18,783 nt of DNA from Brachionus koreanus (GCA_016987375.1 PJRA01000263.1:2705166-2723948); one strand, 5' to 3'. Numbered from the stretch's first letter, positions 1 to 9,600 are shown. Numbers and translations: made by a program. The notes: generated by a model from the letters alone, not told the origin.

Positions 1-131
1 TATGTGGTAAGTTAAAAAGTTAATTAAGGTAGAAATAAAAAACGGAAAATATGGGGAAAAAAAAGGTTTTTTTTTTTAAAGGAATAAAAAAGTTTTAGGA
101 ACGGGTTGGTTTTTTTTCGAGGGAAATTTTC

Positions 132-2023
132 TCAAATATTTGATGACGAGGAAGTTGCAGCTTGATTTGAATTAGTCGAATTAGCAGCCGCTATGGCAGC
201 GGCAACTAACAAAGACGGATTTGAAAATAATAATGATAGATTAGAATTAACGCTATTTGCCGTGCCATTTTGTCCGGAGGCTAATGCTGCGGTAGCTAAT
301 GCCGCAAATGCCGGATTAATCATATTTGAATTAAAATTTTGCATCAATTGTTGGCTAAGTAAACTTTGATTCAAATTGTCTGCTTTTAACTGGCTAATAT
401 CTGATCTTGGCGAGACTAAATTAGATTTTTTACCATTTGTTTTATTGCGCTGAGTCGAGCTCAAATCAATAGGCAGCTTGGGATCTTGGCCCAACAAATT
501 GCTTATGTTAAATTTGTCCTCTTTATTTTTATTGCTTGACTGTTGTTGCAATTGTTGTAGTTGTTGTTTGAGGCGTTTTTGAGCCAAATTTTCGGCAAGT
601 GTGTCGACAGACAAATTTTTGCGCTTAGTGGAGCCGGGCGAAGGCGAAGGCTGGCACTGCTCGGCTTGATCGTTGTGCGAAATGCTTAGAGAAAGATCGG
701 TCGGCGACGAAGACGTAGATGATGAATTAATATTGGACGACGAGGAGCTCAGCTTGGCATTTAGAGCATTTTGACTATTTGCCGCCATGTACTTGTACTT
801 GTTCACACATGTTTGGCACACACAGTTTCCTTTGTGGCGCTGTTGGTTGTGTTGACCGTGTTTAATCGAGTCTGTGGAATTGTTAAGGTAATTGTTGTTG
901 TCGTCGGCCGACTCGTTATCAGTGTTGGAAAAATCGGCCTGTTCGGCCTTCAGACTTTGCTTGAATAGGTCAAGACACGCTTTGCTAAATGAACTGCTTG
1001 ATGTTAGACTCTCACTCGGCTTGGTCAAGTCGACATTTTCGTCTTCGGACATTTGATCGTAGCGCTTGTTGCTGCGCACAATTCGGTTTATTGAGCTCAC
1101 GCTGGGCAACTTTTCCTCGCTGCAAACACCTTCGGCTTCAAGTCTGCTCAAATTAAATAAACACTTGTCAAATTTAGCCTTGAAAAATTTACAAATAAAA
1201 AAAGAAATTACTTTTTTCTTATCTCCCAGGCGAATATTTGCGGATTTTGTCTTTTGTATTCTTGAATTTTTTTAACTACGTGTGGCGTGGCCACTTTAGG
1301 CTTAGAGCCGCCGATAAGGCCGGGCGACGTCGTTTTAAAAAGTCTATATCGCTTCAGTATTTTGCTCACACATCCATGAGATACTTGCAGTTTGCGGCTT
1401 ATTTCGCACGGCCTAACACCTTGTTCGGCTAGTTGGACTATTTTTTCACGGGTCTCGGCCGGCAACGGTCTTCCATTGATGAACTCGCCTCCGAGCTGAT
1501 TCAACGAGGCTGTCGCGGTCGAATTCAATTTTTTTCCACTAGCGCTCTTGCTATTAGTCGACGATACAGAAGAGGAAGAAGACGCTTGCTGCTGACCATG
1601 CTCGGGCAGGCTCAATTTGTTCTCATCGTTTAGCTCGACTTGGTTGAGACTCCGCTTTCGACTTCGACTGGCCAAATGGGCGGCCGTGCTCGGTATAGAC
1701 GACGACGAGCAAGAATTATCCTCGTAGGAAGAGCCGTTCAGCTTTTGGCTCTCGAAGTGATTATCCTCATAGGCTAGAGAGTTTGTGTTCAGCTGATCTT
1801 CTTCTTGGGTCAATCTTTCGTTCAGTTCATCCTCATTGTATTCGTACTCTTCGTTATCTTGTTCATATTCTATTTCATTCGGCTCTTGGTCATACGGCTC
1901 GTCGTACTCGTTGTACTGCTCGGGCACGGTCGACGAGTTTACTTCTTCATCTTCGTTCAATTCGTCCTCGTCTTTGTAGATCTCCTGGTTGTTATTTAAA
2001 TCATTTATTCTATAATTATTCAT
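132..2023 (-). CDS. Pax2/5/8: Pax2/5/8-type paired-domain transcription factor, two exons
   Basis: CDS is join(132..1143,1212..2023) on the minus strand, 607 residues, start ATG at 2023-2021, stop TGA at 134-132. Seen: an acidic Asp/Glu/Tyr/Asn-rich N-terminus (residues about 18-76), a basic SRSRKRS patch (119-125), a Ser-rich stretch, then a paired domain at about 173-297. The PAI half has LNQLGG, GRPLP and [10 protein letters not shown]; the RED half has [23 protein letters not shown] and PSVSSINRI. Further on come CVCQTC (378-383), PTDLS (418-422), KRK (444-446), a Gln-rich helix, an octapeptide FNISNLLG (482-489), PIDLS (495-499) and Ala-rich segments. The KPKVATP, EYKRQNP and PSVSSINRI signature is that of Pax2/5/8 rather than Pax6, Pax1/9 or Pax3/7. 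Family role: nuclear DNA-binding regulator of nervous, sensory and excretory development. Odd: linker replaced, no clear homeodomain. Subfamily is fairly sure; the 3' end is less so, because no AATAAA is seen on this strand before the window edge. Confidence 0.88.
459..473 (-). other. PxDLS CtBP-binding motif 2 in the Pax protein
   Basis: Residues 495-499 read PIDLS, five residues after the octapeptide. Like the upstream PTDLS it matches the CtBP consensus. The proximity of Groucho-type and CtBP-type motifs suggests a compact repression module. Confidence 0.5.
489..512 (-). other. Octapeptide (eh1-like, Groucho/TLE-binding) motif in the Pax protein
   Basis: Residues 482-489 read FNISNLLG, close to the Pax octapeptide consensus (Y/H-S-I-x-G-I/L-L-G). 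The family motif recruits Groucho/TLE co-repressors. It lies about 185 residues after the paired domain, further than is usual for Pax2/5/8. Confidence 0.7.
690..704 (-). other. PxDLS CtBP-binding motif 1 in the Pax protein
   Basis: Residues 418-422 read PTDLS, within [11 protein letters not shown]. PxDLS is the canonical short motif bound by the CtBP co-repressor. It sits in a Ser-rich, presumably disordered region, as such motifs usually do. Binding is inferred from the motif alone. Confidence 0.5.
1144..1211 (-). other. 68-bp GT-AG intron within the paired domain
   Basis: On the minus strand, exon 1 ends AGA AAA AA and the intron begins GTAATT (from 1211). The acceptor is TTTGAGCAG, ending at 1144, and exon 2 begins A CTT GAA GCC. 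The intron is phase 2. Joining restores WEIR-KKLEAEGVC, which aligns without gap to the family pattern WEIR-DRLLAExVC, so both splice sites are fixed by homology. Without splicing, exon 1 would stop immediately at the TAA at 1210-1208. The small size suggests a genome with compact introns. Confidence 0.9.
1325..1345 (-). other. Divergent linker between PAI and RED subdomains of the paired domain
   Basis: Residues 227-233 read RLFKTTS, between KILKRY and [10 protein letters not shown]. Members of all Pax classes usually carry YETGSI(R/K) here, and this linker runs in the DNA minor groove. The length is exactly conserved and both flanks align, so this is substitution rather than an indel or a missed intron. 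Confidence 0.8.
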
Positions 2024-2055
2024 CTAAATAAAAAAAATGAATAAAAATTTTTTTT
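2024..2055 (-). other. Polypyrimidine tract and 3' splice acceptor directly abutting the Pax ATG
   Basis: Read on the minus strand, the sequence upstream of the start is a T-rich run ending TTTTTTTTATTTAG, immediately followed by ATG. This is a textbook acceptor. The triplet just before ATG is TAG, so the reading frame is closed upstream and this ATG is the likely start. The acceptor fits either a 5'-UTR intron or a spliced-leader trans-splice site. The sequence cannot decide between them. Confidence 0.55.
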
Positions 2056-2191
2056 TTTTTCTTCAAAAAATGAAAAATTAATATTCCGTTGAATTTTTGT
2101 CATTTGTCAATGGTTTAGAAAAGCAATTAAAGGTTCTAAAATTGGTCATATGAATATGAGCTAATTTGTGAATCATTAAAAATTGTTACAA

Positions 2192-2197
2192 CACGTG
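2192..2197. promoter_or_regulatory. Palindromic E-box CACGTG upstream of Pax
   Basis: The hexamer lies about 170 bp upstream of the Pax ATG. CACGTG is the class B bHLH site (Myc/Max, USF). A single hexamer could occur by chance, although CG-containing words are rarer in this AT-rich DNA. A TGACGTG CRE-like word follows at 2258-2264. Confidence 0.25.
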
Positions 2198-2703
2198 ATT
2201 TAATTATGAACGAAACAAAAAACCCAAACGGATTACCTAAGTTAATTTATTGCCTGGTGACGTGTAAGCGACGATGAATGACTCCTGATTGTCTACCTAG
2301 CTTTAACAAATATATGTTTCTTTTTACTAAGAAATAAGCTTAAAAATAAATGAAGAAAAAAAAAAATTTTTTTTAAAAAAATAAAACTTGAAAAATTAAT
2401 AATTAACTGTTGATAGTTAAATTAAAGAAAAAAAAAAACTCTCAAGTCTGCGGCGATTGACTATTTAGGTTCAATTTAGTGTGTTTTAGAAAAAAGAAAA
2501 AATTTTTGATTATTATTTTATAAAAATGAAATAAGCAAGAAATTCGAACAAAACGATAATAAATGAAAAGATAATAAATGACGCTTGGAAAAAAAAAACG
2601 TTTTTCGCATCAACTATTTCAAAATGTAAGATAAGAGAAATAAAAATAATTGTAACCAAGTGAATCGAATTGGACAACTGCGAGTCAGATCGATTATTTA
2701 AAA

Positions 2704-2723
2704 ATTGCAATCACATTTGCAAT
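2704..2723. repeat. Inverted repeat of TTGCAA words
   Basis: ATTGCAA (2704-2710) and TTGCAAT (2717-2723) form perfect 7-bp arms around a 6-base spacer. The TTGCAA core resembles C/EBP or POU half-sites. It recurs at 3196-3201 and 3208-3213 and inside the palindrome at 10192. Confidence 0.4.
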
Positions 2724-2757
2724 TCGAGCTCGATATGCCGAAACAAAAACAATAATA

Positions 2758-2777
2758 AAAACAACAACAACAACAAA
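2758..2777 (+). repeat. (AAC)n microsatellite
   Basis: About five copies of the trinucleotide CAA/AAC within an A-rich stretch that also has AAT units. Simple-sequence repeat with no sign of coding. Confidence 0.8.
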
Positions 2778-2933
2778 ATTGATGTTGAAATATACATAAT
2801 TAGTTTGATTTTTATTTATTATTTTTTCATAAGTTTGGATTTAGGATTTGAAATTTTAGAAATTATTCTGAAACTAATGAATTTCGCTCGCGTTTTGGAT
2901 ATATAGTTTTCTATGTATAAATATGGGGTATGA

Positions 2934-2965
2934 GTGTGTGTGTGTGTGTGTATGTGTGTGTGTGT
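2934..2965 (+). repeat. (TG)n microsatellite
   Basis: An almost perfect TG dinucleotide run of about 16 units with a single interruption (TA). It is the source of a spurious His-Thr open frame on the minus strand. Confidence 0.95.
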
Positions 2966-3179
2966 ATTTGTTACTAATACAGTTATAGTTTTTTGAGTTG
3001 GTTTATTTTCGTTTTTTGAATGCTTGAATGGATGAATGAATGCAAAAATATAACGCGTATTAATGAAAAAATTTATAATTTTTTCTATTTGTTGTAGTTT
3101 TTGATAAAGAAATATTCGTATGATCATCATTGAGCTGGATTAAGTGAAGTGTGAGAGCGAAAAAGAGAAAGAATCTGAT

Positions 3180-3350
3180 GCTTAAAATTGAAATATTGCA
3201 AGTGCAATTGCAAGAAGAGAAGAGAAAAGAGAAAAAGAGGTGAGAATGGGCTCGACAGAGCCCGCTTGCCTGCCTGCTTAACTAGGAATTCTCGAATCGA
3301 CTCTCAAGCGCGCTCTCGACTCGCAACTGTCGGTCTCAATTCGCAATTTC
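3180..3350. promoter_or_regulatory. GC-raised patch, candidate promoter or untranslated leader of Pax
   Basis: This patch is clearly richer in G+C and CpG than the surroundings. It begins with clustered TTGCAA words and a purine run, then has a GC hairpin (3248-3263) and CTCGACTC-like words repeated at about 3290-3330. On the minus strand a TATAAAG lies just upstream (3420-3414). All frames carry stops without a family match, so coding is unlikely. A promoter or 5' leader of the minus-strand Pax gene is an inference from position and composition. Confidence 0.3.
3248..3263. repeat. Perfect GC-rich hairpin with tetraloop
   Basis: GGGCTC and GAGCCC pair perfectly around the loop GACA. In DNA of this AT content, a 6-bp stem with five G-C pairs stands out. 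It could be an RNA hairpin in a leader transcript or a palindromic protein site. Confidence 0.6.
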
Positions 3351-4812
3351 TTTCTATACCTTTGAATAAATAAAATTGTCAGTGAGTTTTTTTTTATCAG
3401 CTCGAATGAGACTCTTTATAAATTTATTATTTTTGATACGCTTAATGAGATAAGAAATTTATGTTACTTATTCTATTGAAACTTGTTTCAACTACTAAAA
3501 TTGCTTATTCACATGTTTTGAAATAATTTTAAATATTGATTCGCATCCTTGTACTTGAATATTTTATTCCTAAGTCACACCTTGATATTTGATTTTAGCT
3601 TTAGCTCACGAACGAATCTTGTCGTCGTGTTGCTCAACAATTCAGCTCCAAAATTTAGTTTCATATGATTTAAACATGTAAATTATCTTTGAAGCGAATA
3701 AACTAATAATAAAATAAAATAAAAAATGAGCAAAAAAAAAAGAAAAGAAAAAAAAACAGCGCTCAATTGAATTGGTTCAAGTTTGTTCAAATATAGTTTC
3801 GCATATCTTTTAGTATTTAATTACCATGAATCAACATTAGCTGAATTTGAATTAATACCTTTACGGCTCGAATAAGCTCGATTCACCTTCAATAAACTTT
3901 TCCATTAGTTCACACTCCTTATCTACTACATTAGCTAATCGATTTACTTAGCATAGCTGGCAAATAATTTATTCTGGCAAATTATGGTTTTTATATGCGC
4001 AAATCACTGTGATACAATGACGCTTACACCAAGCTCGTTTAGCTCCTATTTAAACCTAGCTTTGAAATCACAAAACCTTGAAGACTAGCAAGCTTGTTCT
4101 GCTGCTTGGCATCTTACTTGGCAAACACTCTACTCAATAGGCTTAGAAGTAGAAATCCATTCGAACTTGACCTGATAAAATTTTTTTTTCAAAAAAACTA
4201 GGCTCATTCCGAGTCCTCATCAATCTCTCTTTATAGCAGATCTGCTCTATTTCAAGCATGAAAATTAGCTATTTTGTGCGACTCTTACCGTTCTAATTCA
4301 TCAACAACAACAAAAATTCAAACAACGCTTAATCTCAGTGCCAAGTCGATCATAAAAACCCATGAATAAACTTCGTAATTTCTTTAAATTTTGAACGCAT
4401 GAAAGCAATTTCAGTATATTAAAAAAAATTAAAAAAAAAATAATAACGGAGGCAAACTTAAAAAAAAAAACATAAATTATAAAGAGTCATAATATTAAAT
4501 AAAAATATGTAATATTTAATATCTAAATTCAATCATAATAAAGTTATCATGTTGGCTTCCAAAGTTTCTGACCGACTGGCCAGCTATTCAGCAATAAATA
4601 ATTAGAACTAGCTGCGACCGAAACCGGATCGCTTCCATAAAACTCTAGTAATGACTTTTTCTTTTTTCTTTTTTGCTATTGTTATTTAGAAATTTTTTGC
4701 TTCAACAACCGAGTTCAAGATTTATTATACCGTTAAATTAAATGAAGCATACAAAATGTTTAAAAATTTATTTTGGATTTTTTTGGATGAAGAAAATTCT
4801 AAGAGGAGAACT

Positions 4813-4857
4813 AAAGAGAGAGCGAGAGAGAGAGAGAAAGAAAGAGAAAGAAAAGAA
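4813..4857 (+). repeat. GA-rich purine tract
   Basis: A run of AG/GA dinucleotides and AAAG units, uninterrupted by pyrimidines except for one C at 4823. In animals such tracts can act as GAGA-type sites or simply be microsatellites; nothing here separates the two. Confidence 0.8.
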
Positions 4858-5078
4858 TTGAAATTGCATTTATAATTTAATTTATTTCAATTATTATTTA
4901 TGGTGCTGTTATTTAAACACAAAAATTAATGAAAAAGAAAAATGATTAGATTTTTTTTCTATAATATTTAAGCCAGCCGAATCACCATTATAATAATTGA
5001 AATAATACTACTAATGCTAATAACAATCACCAGTTGTCATTGGTATTTGCATTCGAGCCGTAATTCAGAGTACTGATC

Positions 5079-5104
5079 AAAGCCTAAATGCTTGACTAGG
5101 CTTT
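5079..5104. repeat. 8-bp perfect stem-loop
   Basis: AAAGCCTA (5079-5086) and TAGGCTTT (5097-5104) pair perfectly around a 10-base loop. The two sides do not extend beyond eight pairs, so a microRNA precursor is unlikely. Confidence 0.5.
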
Positions 5105-6576
5105 TATTTGATTAAAAATAGGTAGAAATATATACGTCTATAAAAAAAACGTATTTTGCTGTTATCTCAAATCCATAAACTCAAAAGCCCACTTGACCAG
5201 AAATTTTAATCTCTCAAGTCTTTTTTTTTAAATAAATATTACTGTTAGATAGATAAAAAAAAGCTTTGTTTTCAAATGTAAATATTGATAGTCATGCTAA
5301 AATTGATCCAATAGAAATTTATCTGTCTACCAAAGCATAAAGCCAGCAAAGAAATAAAACTAAATTCTCTCATTTTCTATTTGACATGTTATGCATCTAT
5401 GATTTTTAAAAATTATCAACCATTAAAAAAAAAAATTAAATTTATCTCTAAAACTAAATAAAGCCTATTCACCAATAAAAATATTTTTGAGTCAATTCTC
5501 ATTTTTTTCATGCATCAAATTTAAACCTGTTGAACAATAATAAATAGATATAAATTATGAAATAACTAATTTGGGAACAATTTCGAGCACATTTGACGCT
5601 TTGAAATATACAAATTTGTCTTAAACAAAGACCATTTTAGATAAATTTGAAATTTTTGTTTGCCAACAGCCTACTAAATTAAATAAACGACTTATCTACA
5701 TTAATTTATTCATTAAACGCTTAGAAAACACTTAATTTCCTATATTTTTTTAAATTAAAGTTTATCTAGTTGCAATTTTTTCAGATGAGCTCAAACCAAC
5801 CATTCGTCATGTGCAATCAAACTCTCTGCTAAATTAGTGCAGCAAAGAAGCAAAGAAGAAAACTAAATTTAATCCAAAGATAAATGGCAAACACAGGCCA
5901 CCGAATACTCAAATAGCACTTAATATACCATTTATTGATTTTTGACTTTAAAAAAAAATAAATAATTATCGGAGAACATGTATATTCTGAAACAAATAGA
6001 AAATTTGACAATTAATCTCTTTGAATTGGTGAAATAAGCTTTAAATTATGTTCAAAAGGAGCCAAATCAATTAAATCCAAATAGGATTACTGAAAAGTAT
6101 TGTCGAAATAATTAAATTAATTGGAAAGAAACCTTGGAGAAGAAAAAAACTCAAATGGGCATATTTAGCCTAATTCTTGTTCCATTGATTTTTTTATTTT
6201 TATTTTTCGTTTTCATTCAAAACATCTATAATTTATCAAAAAAAAAAAGAAAGAAAGAAAATTGGTCTATCTCATTCGTTTTAGCACTTGAGAGGAAAGA
6301 GAAGATCGACTTAGATGAAGATGAAACTGAATTTTTTTGATTCTCATAAATTTATTTTTGGAAATTTTTCCATTTTTCTTTGAAAACAGAAAATCAATTT
6401 GAAATAATAATAAATTATTACTTGAAGCCAACTAGTCATCGAAGCATAAATATGAAAATTAGTTCTAGATGGAATAGAAAGCAATGTTAACCCCAGAGTT
6501 TAGAAAAAAAATATCGATAGTCATCCAATCTAGCCTAATCAGCCTAGCATGCTCGACTTTGTGGCTCAAGTCTTAC

Positions 6577-6625
6577 CTGATTGCTTCAAAGGCTTGCGGG
6601 CACAACCAGAATAACAAGCATACTT
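6577..6625 (-). other. Candidate non-coding leader exon ending at a consensus splice donor
   Basis: On the minus strand, the sequence TCAG then GTAAGA (6580-6571) is a near-perfect donor, with exon side ending at 6577. The sequence just upstream is GC-raised relative to the surroundings. Together with the orphan acceptor at 2024 it could define a 5'-UTR exon of the Pax gene with an intron of about 4.5 kb. The exon's 5' limit is unknown and the given end is arbitrary. Confidence 0.2.
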
Positions 6626-9600
6626 CGAACTAAAATCTGATACAAATTATTAATTAATGTAAGAATTTTTTTTTGTTTTTTTTTTAACAACAAATTGTGG
6701 CACTGAATATCGGATATTGAAAAAAAAATTAGATCGAAGAGGAATAATTAAGGAGAGAAATGAGCCAGGACAGGTCGTGTATGACTTTTGAAATCTCGGT
6801 GTGTATCAAATTGCATTTAGCTTTATATTGATGATCTATACGTATGTTGACCAACTTGACTTGGAGTTTTTAATTAGAAAATCGAGCTTATACAGTTAGG
6901 TCAATTTTGTTTGTGGAAAGAAACGAATCGCATCGTTTAAATGCTTAATAGAGAGAAACGAAATTGAATATGCCACCTAGAACTGTCCATTCATTCGGGC
7001 ATGCTATCATCTAATTTTGTTTCTAGATAGAAGTTTCAAAGAAAAACTACAAATAAAAAGATTACCATAACCATTTAAATTAAGATAGCAAGAAATATTT
7101 AGATAAACACTTGAAAATACTTGATTGAAATTTGTACTTTAACAATTTGTTTGATTAGCATTCGAATTGACTTTTATATAGTTTCGAGTATATTGTTTCT
7201 AGATTAATGAACGGCTATTTATCAGAATGTGGGAAAAATTTAGAGCCCGAATATTTTGCATAGATGATCATGATGGCCGTCAAGCGCTCAATTGTTTTAG
7301 CGGAAAATTAATTTCATTACCATTACCATTCAATTTAAATGATCTTTAAACTAAAGCTTTCTTTCAACCAATTTAGTTTACTAAATTCTAACAAAATCTA
7401 ACAAAATGAACACTTTTGATCTACTTGAAAAAACTCATAAAATACTAAATTAATTATTTGAATAAAAAATACTATTTAAATGAAATTTAAATGATTTAGA
7501 TCAATTGATTTAATGGGCTTTTAATTCGACTAAATGATGGATGAAGTACTGTTAATAAATGTTTAAACCTGATCTATCAATTTTTTGATAAACCCAAAAA
7601 AATTACCAAAAACATTCTAAAATTAATAGATCTAAACTTTATTAATGTGGTTTTAAATTTTTTTTTTTTGAGAAAATTTTTTTTGTAAACAAGAAAAAAT
7701 CTTAATAAATCGACATAAAAAATAAAAAAATATGATTACAAATTAAAATCAGTAGGTGAAAATTATTTGATCAAATTATGATCATTCGCAAAGATTTCTA
7801 GATCTGACTAAATGATAATCTGACTCTTTATGATTCCCAATCTAAATATCTATTTCAAATAAATATTTAACTAAATAATATTTTGCTTATATCATTCCTA
7901 AAAGTTAACATTGATTTCAAGCTTATACAATTTCTTATGATTTCATTAGATATAATTATTGCAATTTAATAAAATAAAGTCAGAGAACTCTTTTAGAAAA
8001 AGAGATTTTGAATAAACAAGCTTGAAATATTTGAACACCAAAAACCGACAAATTCATAATTACATATTACAAATTTTCTTTGTGTCTATGCTGTTTTCTG
8101 TGGTCTATAGCGTGAGTTTTTTTTTGTATTTTAATTTTTTTCAAATGCCAATCGTTCAAGTGTTTACTAATCTGTAAAAAACCCAAACGAGTGCCTAGCA
8201 GAACAAAATTTAAAGCCGAGTTGCGCTCTATCTTGAGTGAACTCTCTTCACATTGTTTTTTTTTTGTTGCCTTCATAGATATTTTGATTGATTTATATTA
8301 TTAATTTATTAAGTCGAGTTTTTTCTTTGTTTACTTTTCGTGTATTTTTCGATCCAAAATTTTTGATTTTACTTGATATGATATATGAATTAATTGATTT
8401 TATAATAATGTTAAAATTTTGCCAAGCTTAACAAGTATTTGATGCACGCCTCGATTGTTTGTTAGCTAAAATAGCTTATAATTATCACGCGTCAGAGCTA
8501 GCATTTAATCTATTCGGTTTTTGAAAGCGGCCTATCTAGAAATGCCATTATAAATTTGAGCCTCTTTTGCACTCAATTTAACTTGATTGATCTCAAAATT
8601 ACCTAAATCCATAATTTGTAATAATAAATTTTCGAAGATAAATAAACAATTTTACAATAATTATAATCGAATAAAAGCAATGAGAGAGAAAAATAGATTT
8701 GATGAAATAAAGCAGTGAGAGAGAAACAATTTTTTGCTAATAGATTGATATTTGTTTTGAGATTAAAAAAAAATTTAGAGTTGTACTTGAAATTTAAACT
8801 ATGCTTTGGCAAATAGTGACTGCGTAAACCAATCAGCTCTAGTTGCGCAAGAAATCTGGCGAAAATTTGTCAAACTTTTCGAGATAAATTTAATCTCTTA
8901 CTCAAATAATAAATAATAAAAAAATTAAATTTGATAATAATCCTGATCTAAAAACTGGCTCATATCATTTTATTATCCCAAAACCAGATACATATGAATT
9001 TAAGAACTATTTTATGACACTTTATTCCCGAAATTCGTGGACAACAAAATAAAAAAAAAGTTCCTTTCACTTATTTTTAATCACACATCTAATCTCAACT
9101 TAATTACATTTTTATTTTTCTTGAAAAAAAAAACAAAAATTAAAACATTAAATTATCACTCGATTGCATTGAAGAAGCATGATTTAATGCATAAGCAAGA
9201 CTTCTAATGCCAAGAGATTAGGCGTCTTTGGAGAAAGCTTAATACAATTTTTCAAAATTAATTATATTTAAAAAACCTTTTAATAAACTTAATTTCTTAC
9301 ACATGAATTAAAAAAAAAGAAAAAACCTTTTAAAAAATTTATTTGAAAATTGTAAAATTTATTGAAGACATGAGACATGATTCATTTTTTTGAAATTTTA
9401 GTAATTTAATGCACTAACAAATTAAATCTGCCTTTATAATTTTCGTACTTAATCTATGTTTAGTTTAGTTCAAAAATTCAAATCCTGTTTAACTAAAACC
9501 AATTTAATTAATTAATCAATGATTTAAATTTTGATAAAAATTATACCATTGATGAAATATTTGAATAGAAATTAATTTAAGTCAGTCTAAGTTGAGTATT

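Larger units (their letters stand above)
2024..3130. other. Proximal upstream region of Pax, no coding exon seen
   Basis: AT-rich, non-coding. Visible items are a palindromic E-box CACGTG (2192-2197), a CRE-like TGACGTG (2258-2264), an inverted pair ATTGCAA/TTGCAAT (2704-2723), an AAC run (2758-2777) and a TG repeat (2934-2965). Open frames on either strand are short and low-complexity; one merely translates the TG repeat as alternating His-Thr. Confidence 0.5.

Noticed and set aside
1..131. A further 3' exon of Pax or its poly(A) signal
   Set aside because: No AATAAA or clear coding on the minus strand here; a T-rich stretch on that strand could precede an acceptor, but none can be placed.
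1238..2031. Several plus-strand open frames opposite the Pax exons
   Set aside because: Antisense shadows of the Pax coding region, produced by its GC-raised codons.
2819..3130. 103-codon minus-strand open frame
   Set aside because: Its core is the TG microsatellite translated as His-Thr repeats, flanked by Ile/Phe/Lys-rich low-complexity sequence; no domain.
3188..3373. Basic 61-codon plus-strand frame
   Set aside because: No ATG at its start, Lys/Arg-rich from a purine run, and no homology; the GC patch is better seen as non-coding.
6134..6340. 68-codon plus-strand frame with a hydrophobic stretch
   Set aside because: The Phe/Leu stretch comes from T-runs and the Lys stretch from A-runs; no acceptor, context or family match.
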